Part shown: positions 53,690 to 64,000 of the stretch, one piece after another | Numbering within the stretch: position 1 is the stretch's first letter | How the letters are laid out: each line of letters opens with the position of its first letter | Source of the DNA: Prosopocoilus inquinatus | Taxonomy: Eukaryota > Arthropoda > Insecta > Coleoptera > Lucanidae | Direction of reading: 5' to 3' | Assembly: GCA_036172665.1 (NCBI GenBank) | Contig: CM069872.1 | Location: 21,617,001-21,681,000 of the forward strand | Length of the DNA: 64,000 nt | Translations under genes and position numbers: made by a program | The notes under the pieces: generated by a model | The model's input: the letters and a program-made list of their open reading frames with translations, nothing else | Told to the model about the DNA's origin: nothing | Database searches by the model: none

Positions 53690-53945
53690 GCTTTTGATGT
53701 ACAACCCGCCGTAAGGCGACTAAGGGTTAAGTAGATGCAGGCTCCATAAGCCGATTCGGAAGCATCACGAAAGGCATGGAGTTTGACTGCAGATGGAATT
53801 TCGAAAGTAGCTTGTCTTTTTATTTTAAGATTATTTAACAAAGGTAATTGTATCATAAATAAATTACATCTTCTATAATATTCTACTGGAATAGATTCAT
53901 CCCAGGACAACTTTGCTTGTCGTAAATTCTGCTGGATTCTTTTGG
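53690..53945 (-). pseudogene. BEL/Pao pol scrap
   Basis: Minus frame: LSWDESIPVEYYRRCNLFMI, LPLLNNLKIKRQ, KLHAFRDASESAYGACIYL, the reverse transcriptase/RNase H junction of BEL/Pao elements. Nothing else of the element was recognised. Confidence 0.75.
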
Positions 53946-55323
53946 TTTAGACGCGGCCTTTCTGAGTAAAGGAACGGAATTAAATTAGATAAGGGATTTA
54001 ATTTTTTTCTTGAGAAGTTATTATAAATTTCCTTTTTTATTTTTGAGTTAGACCTTTAATAATTGCGGCATTAATTTTCTTACGTGACGAGGAACTTGCA
54101 GTATTACTATGTGAAACTAATTTGATTACACCCGGTATACTATACAAAGAGAGGGGAACCTAAAGAACAACTAAAGTGATTCACGGAAATTAATAAAATC
54201 AGGAACATGGGTGATTTGAGATGTTTTTCTAACCGTCAATAATTCGAAGAAGTTCACAAGGTGGTCGAAGGAAGCTTAATGAATTTGATAACGCACTTAA
54301 ATGCTTGTGGAACTAGATGAGCGAGTGTCTTCCGCGAAGGTAAAAACATGGTACTCTAATCCTTCGATGCAGGTGTGGGACGTTTTATGCGTGTGGCACG
54401 TGTATTATCTAATACGGAGAAGTTAAGAGGTATGAGATTAACAAGCAACCTGCGTTCTAACAAGGGTATATGCCAAAAAATGGATAAGATTTAAACTGCG
54501 AGGAATCAGACACCAGATAGGTCATATTTGTTCGTAGAAAATCTGGAACTTAAGTTGTTGCACTTAAGTGATTTGATGTTCAGAGTATTCGGATAAAAAA
54601 TAATAGATTTTTATGTGTTGGATTAATATTAAGTGATACGCTGAAAGGTAAAGTCAAAAATTCCAAATGAGATTTAACCGGAAGGACTGTCCGACGATGT
54701 GAAAATGTGTAAATATTTTTATGGTGATTAAACTAAGTATTTTATAAATGTATGATCCTAAACACCAACAGAAAATAAATTATAATGACAAAGGGATAAA
54801 GAAATGAAGGGACAGATTTCAAGGGGGTCCCTTCTTAAAAATGATAGAGCATTTTGATACAGAACAAAATATAATTATCCTACTTGTTAAACAGGGAAAA
54901 CGCCGCAACAGAGAACCTCCTCCTTTTTCTTTTCTGCTTGATAGGGTTTTTTTCGTAGGGGCTCGCTCTCCTACCGGGATTTCTATCACTGCACTTTTCA
55001 CCCACCAAAATTCTTAACTTTCCGGAGTTACATTTATATTAATAATTTTGACAAAACAATGTCTGACTCAAATTAGGGCCGAAGGACTACTGTCCACATC
55101 CCCCTTAATTTTCAAGTCAAGTCGCTTTTGTTTTTGAAAGATAAGACAATCTTCGCGGCACAAACTAGCCGGAAAGTGGCTCTCCCTCGTTATCAAACTA
55201 TCGCAACTAGGGAGTGCGTTAGCAGAGTTGCCTAAGCTGGAGGTTTAATCCGCTTTATGCAATGTTACTGTCTGCACTTTCTCACACTCATTATCGCGTG
55301 CGTCGATGTTATCCTAACGCTCG
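53946..55323. other. Interval without recognisable genes
   Basis: No ORF with a known motif; a 60-residue minus ORF (54819-55001) looks spurious. Confidence 0.35.
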
Positions 55324-55466
55324 TTTCACACACAACAATTTTGGACGTACGTTAACAAAATGTACGATAATTTATCGTAGCGTACTTGTTTTCACATATA
55401 ACGATTTACTGACGTTTTTTGAGCGCACTACGCATCTTGATGTCATTGAAATCATAGCGTGCTGAA

Positions 55467-57515
55467 ATGAATCGCAGAAAAGTTATTGCGCCATGGTTAA
55501 TTTATCGTCGTAGAAAAAGGCAGAAACGTAATCGACTGCTATGGGTACATCCGATCAATCAAAGGAGAGAGGAAGCTGGTATCTTCTACACGCTGTTTGC
55601 AGAGCTGAGTATGATGGAAATAAATTTTTTAATTATTTTCGAATGTCAGTTACTTCCTTCGATGAATTACATGAAAGGCTTAAGCACGTTCTTCAAAGAC
55701 AAAATACAAAAATGAGAAATTGCATTCAACCTATGGAAATGTTGGCTGTGACGTTAAGGTAAGTTAATAAATATAATAAATTTATGTATGAATGTATTTC
55801 TTATTATGTATACTAGTTAATTTTGTGCATGCAAATTCTTAATATAAACAAGAACAATTCACTATTAAACAAAATCCACACTGTCAACTGCTGACGATGT
55901 TGAGGAAAATGGAGTCGAAGTGCTCCTATCATAGTCCTCTAGGGATGCGGGTCCAGAAGACATACTGAAATTTTGATAGTACTGGGCCGTTGAACTTGTT
56001 GGAAATGAATAGGGCAAAGATATGTTGCTAGGGAGCTGCTGTGTAAATTGCGAGGACAATTGTGGAGAAGGGCGACATGAAACCATCTTCTTTTTTTGAT
56101 TAATTTTCGAAATAACTCGTAGAACACTCATTTGGAATTCTTGCATTTCACTTTCGTCATATTTATCCAAGTGGGGCAACAAGCTGTGGAAGAAAGATAA
56201 TTTGCTGTTCGGTTTTTCCGCTTCCAACGCTTTCAGAATTTTTAATTCAACCTCGTCAGGTTTGCGGTGTTTTCTGGCTCTGGGAGGGGGTGCTTCTATT
56301 GCTGTTTGGTTAACTGCCGCTGTAGGTTTATCAAGTGTATCAACGGGCTCCGTCTCTTCAACACTCTCTTCGCCTGCATCATCATCCAAGCTGTTAGTTG
56401 TTGCTCTATCTTCATACAACTTATTTAAAAATTGGAGCTGATCGTTAAAGACATATTTCTTGGGTTTTTTTGTTCCGGATCCACTTGTCTTGCTTTCTTT
56501 TATCTTCTTATTGAACTTACAGAATGCGTCCCGAAGATTTGTCCATCTCTTTATGACGTCATTACCTAAAAATCAGCAAATAAATAAATTGATTAGTTTT
56601 GTTAGTTTTCATTCCTTTTCATCCTGCTGTACGTCTAGCAAATTTTGTAAATCATGATTAATTAAATGATTCAGTTATGATAACATCATTTTCTTCAGAT
56701 ACCTGGCAAGTGGTTGTACGTTTATCGACCTGCACTACACGTATCGAATTGGAATATCTACGGCAAGTAAGATAGTTCAAGATGTAACCACAGCAATCTG
56801 GACAGTCCTGCGAGTGGATTATATACCTACACCCACAAAAGAGTTATGGGAATCCATCGCTTCCGATTTTGAAGCAAATGCAAATTTCCCCCATTGCATA
56901 GGGGCTGTCGACGGAAAATATATACGTCTTATTTGCCCATTTTTAAGTGGAGCAATGTATTTCAACTATAAAGATTATGACTCTGTGGTCTTAGTGGCAG
57001 TGGCAGATTCCAGATACCGATTTGTTTTTGTCGACATTGGAAGCTACGGTAAAGATTGCGATGCTTTAATATTAAAAAAATCCAGTCTATGGCGATCAAT
57101 AGAAATAAACCCTCAACAACTACCGGAAGACAAATGTCTATCAGGAACGCAGAGTCCAAAACTTCCATACTTCTTCGTGGGAGAAGAAGCATTTGGATTA
57201 CATCAACATTTGATACGACCTTTTCGGGGAACTCATTTAACAATTGAAAAAAGAATATTCAACTATCGGTTGTGTAGAGCTCGGCGGTACGTCGAATGCG
57301 CTTTTGGCATCCTCAGTAATAAATGGCGAGTGCTGCATCGACAACTAGATTTTGCTGTCGATATTGTGAAGGCTTGCATTGTATTACATAATTTTGTACG
57401 TGACAGAAATGGATTTTTGATTGAGGATACAATAATTACCGGTTTGGAAGATGTACCACAAGAGAATGTACTACGAGGGGGTCTAACAGCAAATAATATT
57501 AGAAACATACTTTGA
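55467..57515 (+). pseudogene. Harbinger (HARBI1-like) transposase, one intron, frameshifted
   Basis: DDE_Tnp_4 transposase. Exon 1 (55467-55758) changes frame near 55600: the start MNRRKVIAPWLIYRRRKRQK lies in one frame and the HARBI1-like DGNKFFNYFRMSVTSFDELH in another. The intron is 55759-56698 (GTAAGT...TTCTTCAG). Exon 2 (56699-57515) holds the catalytic core: HCIGAVDGKYIRL, VFVDIGSYGKDCDALIL, YFFVGEEAFGL, RRYVECAFGILSNKWRVL. Exon 2 is open. The single break suggests a fairly recent death, or a misread start. Confidence 0.85.
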
Positions 57516-57906
57516 CCTATTTTGTATCATGTACCGGAAGCGTACCCTGGCAAATGTCAAAGATTTAATTAGGTAATAATTTTTAAAATTAATTTTTTTC
57601 TAATTTAATTTAAAATTTATATCATGAAATTTTATTTAATACCTACAAGTAAAATGTTAAGTAAGGGAAAACGTTTAAGTTATATATATTATACTCGCAG
57701 TTCAAAGTATGTGTTGCATTTTTGACAGTTAATAATGAAAAACTGATTCTTACCAAATTTATTTTTTGTTGTATCTTCAACCTGCTCAAAATCTGGCTTC
57801 AATTCCACGCATATCTCACGCCAAGCATTTCTCGTTGCGATTCTATCCTTAAAGCTTTAGCTTCAATTAAGTAAATTAGAACTTCAGCATCAATACTTGC
57901 AGCCAT
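55865..57906 (-). CDS. Harbinger-borne MADF/BESS protein, two exons, antisense to the transposase
   Basis: Exon 1 (57906-57754) starts MAASIDAEVLIYLIEAKALR and, in a shifted frame, continues NAWREICVELKPDFEQ, a MADF domain beginning; an indel or small deletion lies near 57830. The intron runs 57753-56566 (GTAAGAATC...TTTTTAG). Exon 2 (56565-55865) completes the MADF domain (KRWTNLRDAFCKFNKKIKES) and ends with a BESS motif (LSFFHSLLPHLDKYDESEMQ). Harbinger elements commonly encode a second DNA-binding protein that helps the transposase; this is that partner. It may be defective because of the exon 1 shift. Confidence 0.7.
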
Positions 57907-58159
57907 TTTAACTAAAAATTTTACCACGCTGGATGCTAACGTGCGACTAAAATTCGTTGCGTATGAAAAGCTGCATTTGGACACGTCGGCCACTGTTTTC
58001 TTAGAACGGCACGGCCGCCGTGCATTTTAGTGACAATGGACGGCAGCTGAACGGCACGACCACGGTATCGTACCGTTACCGTTCTGTGTGAAAAGTCTCA
58101 TGCACATCTTCACTTCACTATCGGAATGTGGACGTACGTTTTGTTAATGTACGTCCAAA

Positions 58160-60094
58160 GGGTATACGTAAATTGCACGCCAAATCCCCAGGTCAATAAA
58201 ATCCTACCGGTATTTTGCACACTGTCTTCTTCGTTACCTGTTTAAACCGACAGGTAAATTGCACTCTAAGCCTCTACGCACAGGTTAAATAAAAATAAGT
58301 ATTTTTCTGTTATATTTCATTTATTACAACAGTCACAATATAAAATTATAAATTTTATGAAGAATATCAATTATTACAAAATATGTCAAATATATAAAAA
58401 AAAGTATCAAATATATATATAATACATATGAAATAATCATGTAATCAATAATTAGGAGCACTATGGTGAGATATAATTTTTAAGAAGGCATGTCTTCGTA
58501 CATCACCGCTTTTTAATTTTAATATCATACTGTTAATGAATTGTTGTCGACGCTTAACTTTATTGTTATGTATTTTTGCGAGTGTTTTCAAACTCTGTAT
58601 TTTTATGTACGTATCAATTTGAAAGTTTTTGAGTTTTTCCAGAAAAATATATATTGTAGGGTGTGGTGAGTAAAAAGAATCGTTAAAACGCGCATGAAAT
58701 GATTCACAAGCATTTGTAGTTCGTGTTAAATTTGCATTGTTTTCTGCCCATATATGTGGTGGAAAATAGGCGTCTTCAGCAATATAATTTTCTAATAAAT
58801 AATCTGCGTACTTATGAACTGCATCGTTATTAGGAATTTCTGCAAATAAATCGAGCGCAAAAGCATCGCCAATGTCTTCAGGAGCTAAATATGTCAATGC
58901 GAATGTTGTTTTGAGCCAATTTTGAATTTCGTTCGGTTCTTTATCGTTATAATAGTTACTCAATCCCAACTGTTGTATTTTTCTGTACCATGCTTGGCTG
59001 AGATGAAATCTACAGCCAATAATTTGTACAATCGGCCAAATTTCATATATGGCAACATGAATACCTATTTCAAAGTCGGATACAACTTTCTTCGGTTCAA
59101 AAATCAATTGAAATTCGTCAAAACACTTTTTTTTGATCGAACGCAGTGCCATAATGTATGTAGATTTTTGCTTATCAGGCAGTAAACAAAAAATTAGCGG
59201 TATATAATGGCCGTTTTCGAAACCATGTATGGTGTACATTTGAGTAAAATACTTTGGACAGTATGTAAACGTGCCATCTACATCAACAGTTTCAAAATTA
59301 CACAATATACGGATATTGGTGTCACAGGAAAATGCAACAAACTTGTGCTCGACATCGTTTATGAATAAAAAGTTTTCATTTCGATTCGTGCTGATAGTTA
59401 ACTTATTTATTATGTCATGTAATTCTTCTAAGCAAGATGGTAGAGCAAATGGTAAATGTTTACGGCGAGCATTATACAAATTTTTTCTTACGTAATCTAC
59501 ATCTGTTGTTGTTACCGTAGTTGGTAAACTTTCCCGTAACTTCATTTGAATTATTTTCGATGGCTTCTCTGCTAAATCTTCAGTCGCAGCTCTTTTGCAT
59601 GATGTTGTGATAATCTGTCTATTGAGTTTTTGGACATCGATATTATGATTATGTGTAAGATTACTTCTTACAATTAAATTGTTTTGCATTGTAAAAACAT
59701 TTGCTTTACAAGTTCTTTGCACACATCTCCAGTACACTTCATCACTTTGCAGAACTTTACTTTTATAAAACTTAAAATTGTTCACTAGTAATAACTCTTT
59801 TCCTCGATTACTTTTCATAGTTTTACATTCCATGTTTTCTTATATATACAGTTTCTTGTGACACAGTTTTCGATACAGGCACCTTTCGATACTTACATAA
59901 ACTGACCTGAATTTACGATTATTTGTACATTATAAAGGGTGCATGATGATGGGCGGGTAACAAGACCAATTAGATTCTAAGAACAATAAATAATTACGAT
60001 AGGGATGTAAGAGTGCAATTTACCTCAGGCATTAGGGAACCTTACTTATGACCAAAGCTTAAGGGATTAAAGAGCGTGCAATTTACCTGTGCCC
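58160..60094 (-). mobile_element. Mutator-like (MULE) transposon with 8-bp duplication CGTCCAAA
   Basis: 1,935 bp. Terminal 21 bp match inverted at 18 positions (GGG...TAAATTGCACGC at 58160-58180 and 60074-60094). CGTCCAAA occurs at 58152-58159 and 60095-60102. A second inner copy of GGTAAATTGCACTCT is found at both ends (58253 and 60009). Confidence 0.88.
58445..59833 (-). CDS. FLYWCH-MULE transposase (462 aa)
   Basis: The N-terminal FLYWCH-type zinc finger (NRGKELLLVNNFKFYKSKVL...VYWRCVQRTCKANV...HNHN) binds DNA. It is followed by the MULE transposase domain: VDVDGTFTYCPKYFTQMY with the first Asp, PKKVVSDFEIGIHVAI with the second, and GCRFHLSQAWYRKIQQLGL. The ACESFHARFND segment carries the likely catalytic Glu. 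Open throughout and centred between intact termini, so probably a complete gene. FLYWCH-MULE pairing is known in insect and nematode elements. Confidence 0.85.
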   Translation of the reverse strand: MECKTMKSNRGKELLLVNNFKFYKSKVLQSDEVYWRCVQRTCKANVFTMQNNLIVRSNLTHNHNIDVQKLNRQIITTSCKRAATEDLAEKPSKIIQMKLRESLPTTVTTTDVDYVRKNLYNARRKHLPFALPSCLEELHDIINKLTISTNRNENFLFINDVEHKFVAFSCDTNIRILCNFETVDVDGTFTYCPKYFTQMYTIHGFENGHYIPLIFCLLPDKQKSTYIMALRSIKKKCFDEFQLIFEPKKVVSDFEIGIHVAIYEIWPIVQIIGCRFHLSQAWYRKIQQLGLSNYYNDKEPNEIQNWLKTTFALTYLAPEDIGDAFALDLFAEIPNNDAVHKYADYLLENYIAEDAYFPPHIWAENNANLTRTTNACESFHARFNDSFYSPHPTIYIFLEKLKNFQIDTYIKIQSLKTLAKIHNNKVKRRQQFINSMILKLKSGDVRRHAFLKIISHHSAPNY

Positions 60095-60172
60095 CGTCCA
60101 AAATCGTTGTGTGTGAAATATTATTATACTTGACTCTTGAAATGAAAGAGGGTTTTCAGTGTATGTTATAAC

Positions 60173-62360
60173 TAGAGACCGGATTTATAAGTTTTTACAA
60201 GTTTTTTACGCTAACATACCTAAACTTGGCGTTTTGTATTTATATGTTTGTCGATTAGAGAAGCCCAAAAATGGTAGTTTTATTTCGCATATAACTTAAT
60301 ATTTTAGACTTTTAGCGCATATTTATTTATTTATCCATATATTGATATAAATAACATTATAATTCCATATACGGTCAATATTCAAGTCTGCAGCTTTTCC
60401 AAGAAGTAATTTATTCTTCTCAACGTCTCGCCACTTTATTTTACGATTTCCCGGAATGTGATTTTCTGGGAATCTGTAGCGACTTGCACTTGCATTTTGC
60501 ACTTATGTTTTGCATTTCAGTTTGAGATAAGAACTCCGTGAATGTGTGTGACTAGTGACTAGTGTATTTATCAACGCGAATTAGTTGTTATTTTCTTATT
60601 TAATTTAAAGACGAAATAAATTCAGTGCTTATCTTTTCAAAATGCCGAAAGTAGCATCCTCTCGATCCGAGCTATTGAAAAAATGGATTAAAGCATCTAA
60701 ACATCTAACTACAGATGGAAAAGTTATTTTTTGCAACGCATGCTCAAAACAGGTAGATACCTTACAAATTCTCTTAAAAATCACATTTTCATTTTGACAA
60801 TATTTTAAGGTGTCGTCAGACCAAAAGTACCAGATTGATCAACATTTGGCTACAAACCTCCATAAGGAGTCGGAGAAAAGATGTGTGTCTAACTTTAAGC
60901 AGTCTTTTATTTCTTCAACAGCCAGTAACTCACAGGGCAGTGACACAGGAAATGAATTCTTTTTAGACTTGTGCAGTGCTATGGCAGAGTCAAACATTCC
61001 TTGGCATAAACTTGAACAAGCAAGTTTTCGAACTTTTTTGGAAAAATATTGCAATCGTCATATTCCAAATGAATCGACTTTGCGGAAAAACTATCTAAGT
61101 ATATGCTACGCTACCAGCAACGGATGAAGAAAATAAGAGAGAAGCTTAGCGACAACAATATTTATATAGTAGTTGATGAAACGACAGATGCCTGCGGTCG
61201 TTATGTAGCAAATACGTTAGCAGGAGTATTAAGCAACACAGTTGCACCAATATCTTATTTGGTAAATAGTGCAGTTTTGGAAAAAACAAATCATTCAACG
61301 ATCGCACGTTTTATTAACGACAGCTTGACACTTTTATATGCACCTAATCAAGTTAAATCGGAAAATATATTACTAATGGTGTCTGATGCAGCAGCCTACA
61401 TGATAAAAGCAGGACAGGCTTTACAGGTGGTTTACCCAAATCTGATGCACTTCACTTGTATGGCTCACGCAATGAATAGGCTCGCTGAATTGGTGCGACT
61501 AGAATACCCAACAGTAAATAAGTTGATCAATAACGGAAAAAAGGCGTTTCTTAAAGCCCCACTGCGTATACAACACTATAAAGAATTAGCTGCTGACCTG
61601 CCATTACCACCAGAACCAATAATTACGAGATGGGGTACGTGGCTTGAAGCAGCAAATTTTTACGCAGATAACTTTAAACAATTAAAGGAAATTTTCTTAG
61701 AATTGGATGATTCCAATTCAGCGGCTTTAAGAATTTGTAAGGAATGCATGTCGAACACAAACATCGGGAATCAATTAGAATTCATTAAAACTCATTTTTC
61801 GGTTTTAATATCCACCATTAAAAAGTTGGAATCATCTCAGACGGCTCTATTAGATTCTTTTGAAGTGGTCGATGATGCAATTGAAAGTGTAAAATCAATT
61901 CCAGGGGAGATAGGAGAGAAGTTAATGGCAAAATTAGACAAGGTTCTATTACGTAATCCTGACTACAATAAAATGAGGAAAATCTGTTTAGTTTTAAAAG
62001 GTCAAAGTGAAGAGGATTTGGACATGGACCCCAAAGATGTAGCATCCATGAAATTTGCGCCCATTACTTCATGCGATGTCGCGCGTTCGTTTTCCTCTTA
62101 TAAAAATATTTTGACAGACAGACGACAAAATTTTACCCCAAATAATTTAAATCAACTGTTGATTATATTTTGTAATCCTACTATTTAAGTGTTAAGTGTT
62201 AAAATTACTTATATGAAACAATTTATGTTTTTATTATTCTAAAGTATGTATAAGTAAAATAAAATTTTTATCGCATATAATATCCATATTTTGATCCATT
62301 TTAATCGCATAAAAAAAAACTTATTTTCCACTTTTTTAGCACATATAAATCCGGACTTTA
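60173..62360 (+). mobile_element. hAT transposon with 8-bp duplication GTTATAAC
   Basis: 2,188 bp, inverted ends TAGAGACCGGATTTATA (60173) and TATAAATCCGGACTTTA (ending 62360), flanked on both sides by GTTATAAC (60165-60172 and 62361-62368). Eight-base duplications are diagnostic of hAT. Confidence 0.92.
60642..62188 (+). pseudogene. hAT transposase of the CGGBP1 type, one intron, one frameshift
   Basis: Exon 1 (60642-60752) starts MPKVASSRSELLKKW and holds the first half of a BED-like zinc finger (FCNACSKQ). The intron is 60753-60809. Exon 2 resumes QVSSDQKYQIDQHLATNLHK and runs to 61127, where the frame is lost. The remainder is in another frame (61103-62188), consistent with loss of one A in the run at about 61086-61090. 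Catalytic region: YIVVDETTDACGRYV, LLMVSDAAAYMIKAG, FTCMAHAMNRLAELV. The layout (finger, then NIPWHKLEQASFRTFLEKY) is that of human CGGBP1, itself derived from a hAT element. Confidence 0.82.
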
Positions 62361-63283
62361 GTTATAACCATAACACCACTATCGATAAACGATTAAATTA
62401 TAAAAACAAATAACTTAAAATTCCAAAAGCACTACGTGCCGGAAATTTCAACTTACTTTAGATAAATTAGAAAATAACAATTTAGAATGGTAACGTAACT
62501 TCGGAGTCGTAAAATAATTTAGAAAAATTTACTGGGAATTCTGCCTGTTTATATCAGTAATAGCAGTAATAGTAACTGAGCTAATTAATCCGAGAGGGTT
62601 GTAAATTTGTGTTATGATAGAGAGGATGACACGTTTTGTCGCTCGTTGCCTGGGAAATTCCTTGATGTTGTATTCCACCGGTTACTTGTTAGTACCCACA
62701 GAAAGACTAACGTTTACGACTCTTCGCATAACTCTATTTTTGTTCAATATCTGCGCTTCTATTCTTAGAGATAATCTCCGCACGCCAATGCAGTCAGATG
62801 TCCACTTACGTAATTTGTACATACACTTTTGTATAAGAAAGTTCTTACTGTTTTGGTTGCCATAGCTCGGTATAGTCCCGGAGGCTGAGGTGAATTCGGA
62901 GGGATAATTCTTTGAACACTTTTTAAGAAAAGTGGCGTAATGCGTGAAACAATAAACATAACGTAACCATACAAAAGTTATCGAGCGCCTTGTAATCTCT
63001 TTAAACTGTAATTACTAAAACAGTCCGGCAAAAGTGAGCTCAATACCGACATTTAAGGTTAAATTACACAAATTTTCTCTGACTGTAACGATAATTGAAA
63101 AATCAGAAGTGCAGATGAAAAATGATGAGAATTTTATAATTAACAAGTATTCAATGTAACATAAGTGATTAATGCTTAAAATCAAAGTAAACTTCAAACT
63201 ACTTACACTTTGTTACATTTAAATTTGAGAAGTTTCCTTTTATTTAAACGAAAGTGACCCAATATGTAGAATATTGTCTCTTG

Positions 63284-63320
<37 letters not shown>

Positions 63321-63750
63321 TTTAAATAAAAGATTTCATATACGATATGATAATTGTTCTTTGACAATAAAAAATTAACGGTAAGGGAAACTGCATATAC
63401 GGTACCATAAGAAAAAAATTAAATGACTTCTTACTCATCCGATCCGATACTCGACATGGGGAATGTCTTCACCCAGAAACTTTACGGCTTTTATATTCAA
63501 GACTTCAAATGACAGACACAGAATTCTTCCAAACGAAACAATGCAAAATGTTTTCGACTCCAATCCTTTAAACGAGACAATGCAAAATCTGGCAAAAATC
63601 CTTATGTAATGTTGCACAAATAACAGACTGCTTCGTCCGAATGATTCAAGGTTAGACCAAAGGCAGCTGCACCCAGCGGTAACACAGCATCCGGTAGTAG
63701 GAAAACTTGTTTTTGCAGAAAAACGCCCGGTAGTGGAGAAACTTGCTGGA
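62361..63750. other. Interval without recognisable genes
   Basis: Contains an (AT)n microsatellite at 63287-63317. Short ORFs show no motif. Confidence 0.4.
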
Positions 63751-63830
63751 ACCGAAAAAATGTCCGGTAGTGGAAAACGTCCGGTAGTAGAAAAACGTCC
63801 GGTAGTGGAAAAACTTCCGGTAGCCAAAAA
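63751..63830 (+). repeat. 18-bp tandem repeat encoding (K-R/L-P-V-V-E)
   Basis: Four copies of about 17-18 bp, GTCCGGTAGTRGAAAAAC. In one plus frame they read KRPVVEKRPVVEKLPVAKK, so a hexapeptide repeat, with a further diverged copy upstream (63727-63745). No larger ORF with recognisable content surrounds it. Confidence 0.6.
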
Positions 63831-64000
63831 ACTCTACGTAAACAAAAAAGAATTTCAGAAATTTTTTTCCTAATCAACCAAATTAAAGTGCACCCGCCGA
63901 CAAAAGTAAAGCCCAGGTAAGTGGCGCTGGTTACTGTGGTGCATTAGTATTGGACAACCCTTAAAATTCTGCACTGGTATGGGGGTTTACGCCGTTGCTT

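Larger units (their letters stand above)
55324..60118 (+). mobile_element. PIF/Harbinger transposon, its right terminus split by a MULE
   Basis: The left terminus (from 55324: TTTCACACACAAC, TTTTGGACGTAC, GTTAACAAAA) matches the inverse of the right terminus only when the MULE 58160-60094 is removed. The inner part ends at 58159 (TTTTGTTAATGTACGTCCAAA) and the outer part resumes at 60095 and ends at 60118 (GTTGTGTGTGAAA). A 3-bp duplication is not evident, so the outermost base is uncertain. Confidence 0.8.

Noticed and set aside
1..64000. tRNA, rRNA or conserved host protein genes
   Set aside because: I scanned for cloverleaf arms and familiar protein families and found none I could support; all recognisable coding sequence is mobile or viral.

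Overview
The window looks like AT-rich, TE-dense arthropod chromatin, almost certainly insect. It holds endogenous densovirus sequence, piggyBac, BEL/Pao, Transib, Polinton and Harbinger elements, and a MADF/BESS protein of the kind common in insects. I see no convincing conserved host gene, tRNA or rRNA. Nearly everything is a mobile element or viral fossil, many nested. All family names come from motifs read by eye, without database searches.

Layout. 1-5087: a Gypsy (Ty3) element on the minus strand (Gypsy-1), with gag, a -1 frameshift site and pol running off the left edge. 5412-23596: a complete Maverick/Polinton footprint with 6-bp duplications TATTTT and inverted termini AG...CT. Its right third keeps an intact-looking minus-strand capsid gene cluster (phospholipase A2/pVI-like protein, adenain-like protease remnant, minor and major capsid proteins and accessory genes). 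Its left two thirds is decayed and filled with MITEs, AAGGTCA arrays and a dead BEL/Pao element; only a small zinc-finger ORF may mark the old polymerase gene. 23.6-31.8 kb: a decayed Gypsy element (Gypsy-2) that carries a TARG1/OARD1-like macro domain between RNase H and integrase. It is split by a Transib/RAG1-like transposon (27831-30695, duplication CAATG, termini CACTATG). 32.47-46.35 kb: tandem partial copies of one endogenous densovirus (capsid-gene tail on plus, NS genes on minus, palindromic terminal repeats). These are split by a young full-length Gypsy element (Gypsy-3, 33098-39716, 351-bp LTRs, duplication ATAT) and a Tc1/mariner element (44757-46020). Gypsy-3 also ends its polyprotein with a TARG1-like macro domain, followed by a CCCH zinc finger.

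48.3-52.1 kb: an IS630/Tc1-mariner-like transposase gene with very wide catalytic D-to-E spacing, split by a piggyBac element (49485-51916, TTAA). 53.7-53.9 kb: a second BEL/Pao scrap. 55324-60118: a PIF/Harbinger element whose transposase and MADF/BESS genes are interlocked on opposite strands; a FLYWCH-MULE transposon (58160-60094, 8-bp duplication CGTCCAAA) sits inside its right terminus. 60173-62360: a hAT element of the CGGBP1 type with 8-bp duplication GTTATAAC.

The strongest novelty candidate is the pair of distinct Gypsy retrotransposons that both encode a TARG1-like ADP-ribosyl-hydrolase macro domain, in different positions of pol and with the family's catalytic Lys and Asp retained in both. 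Second is the Polinton, whose capsid cluster stays open while its replication half has rotted, and whose terminal-repeat tips are 38-bp hairpins.
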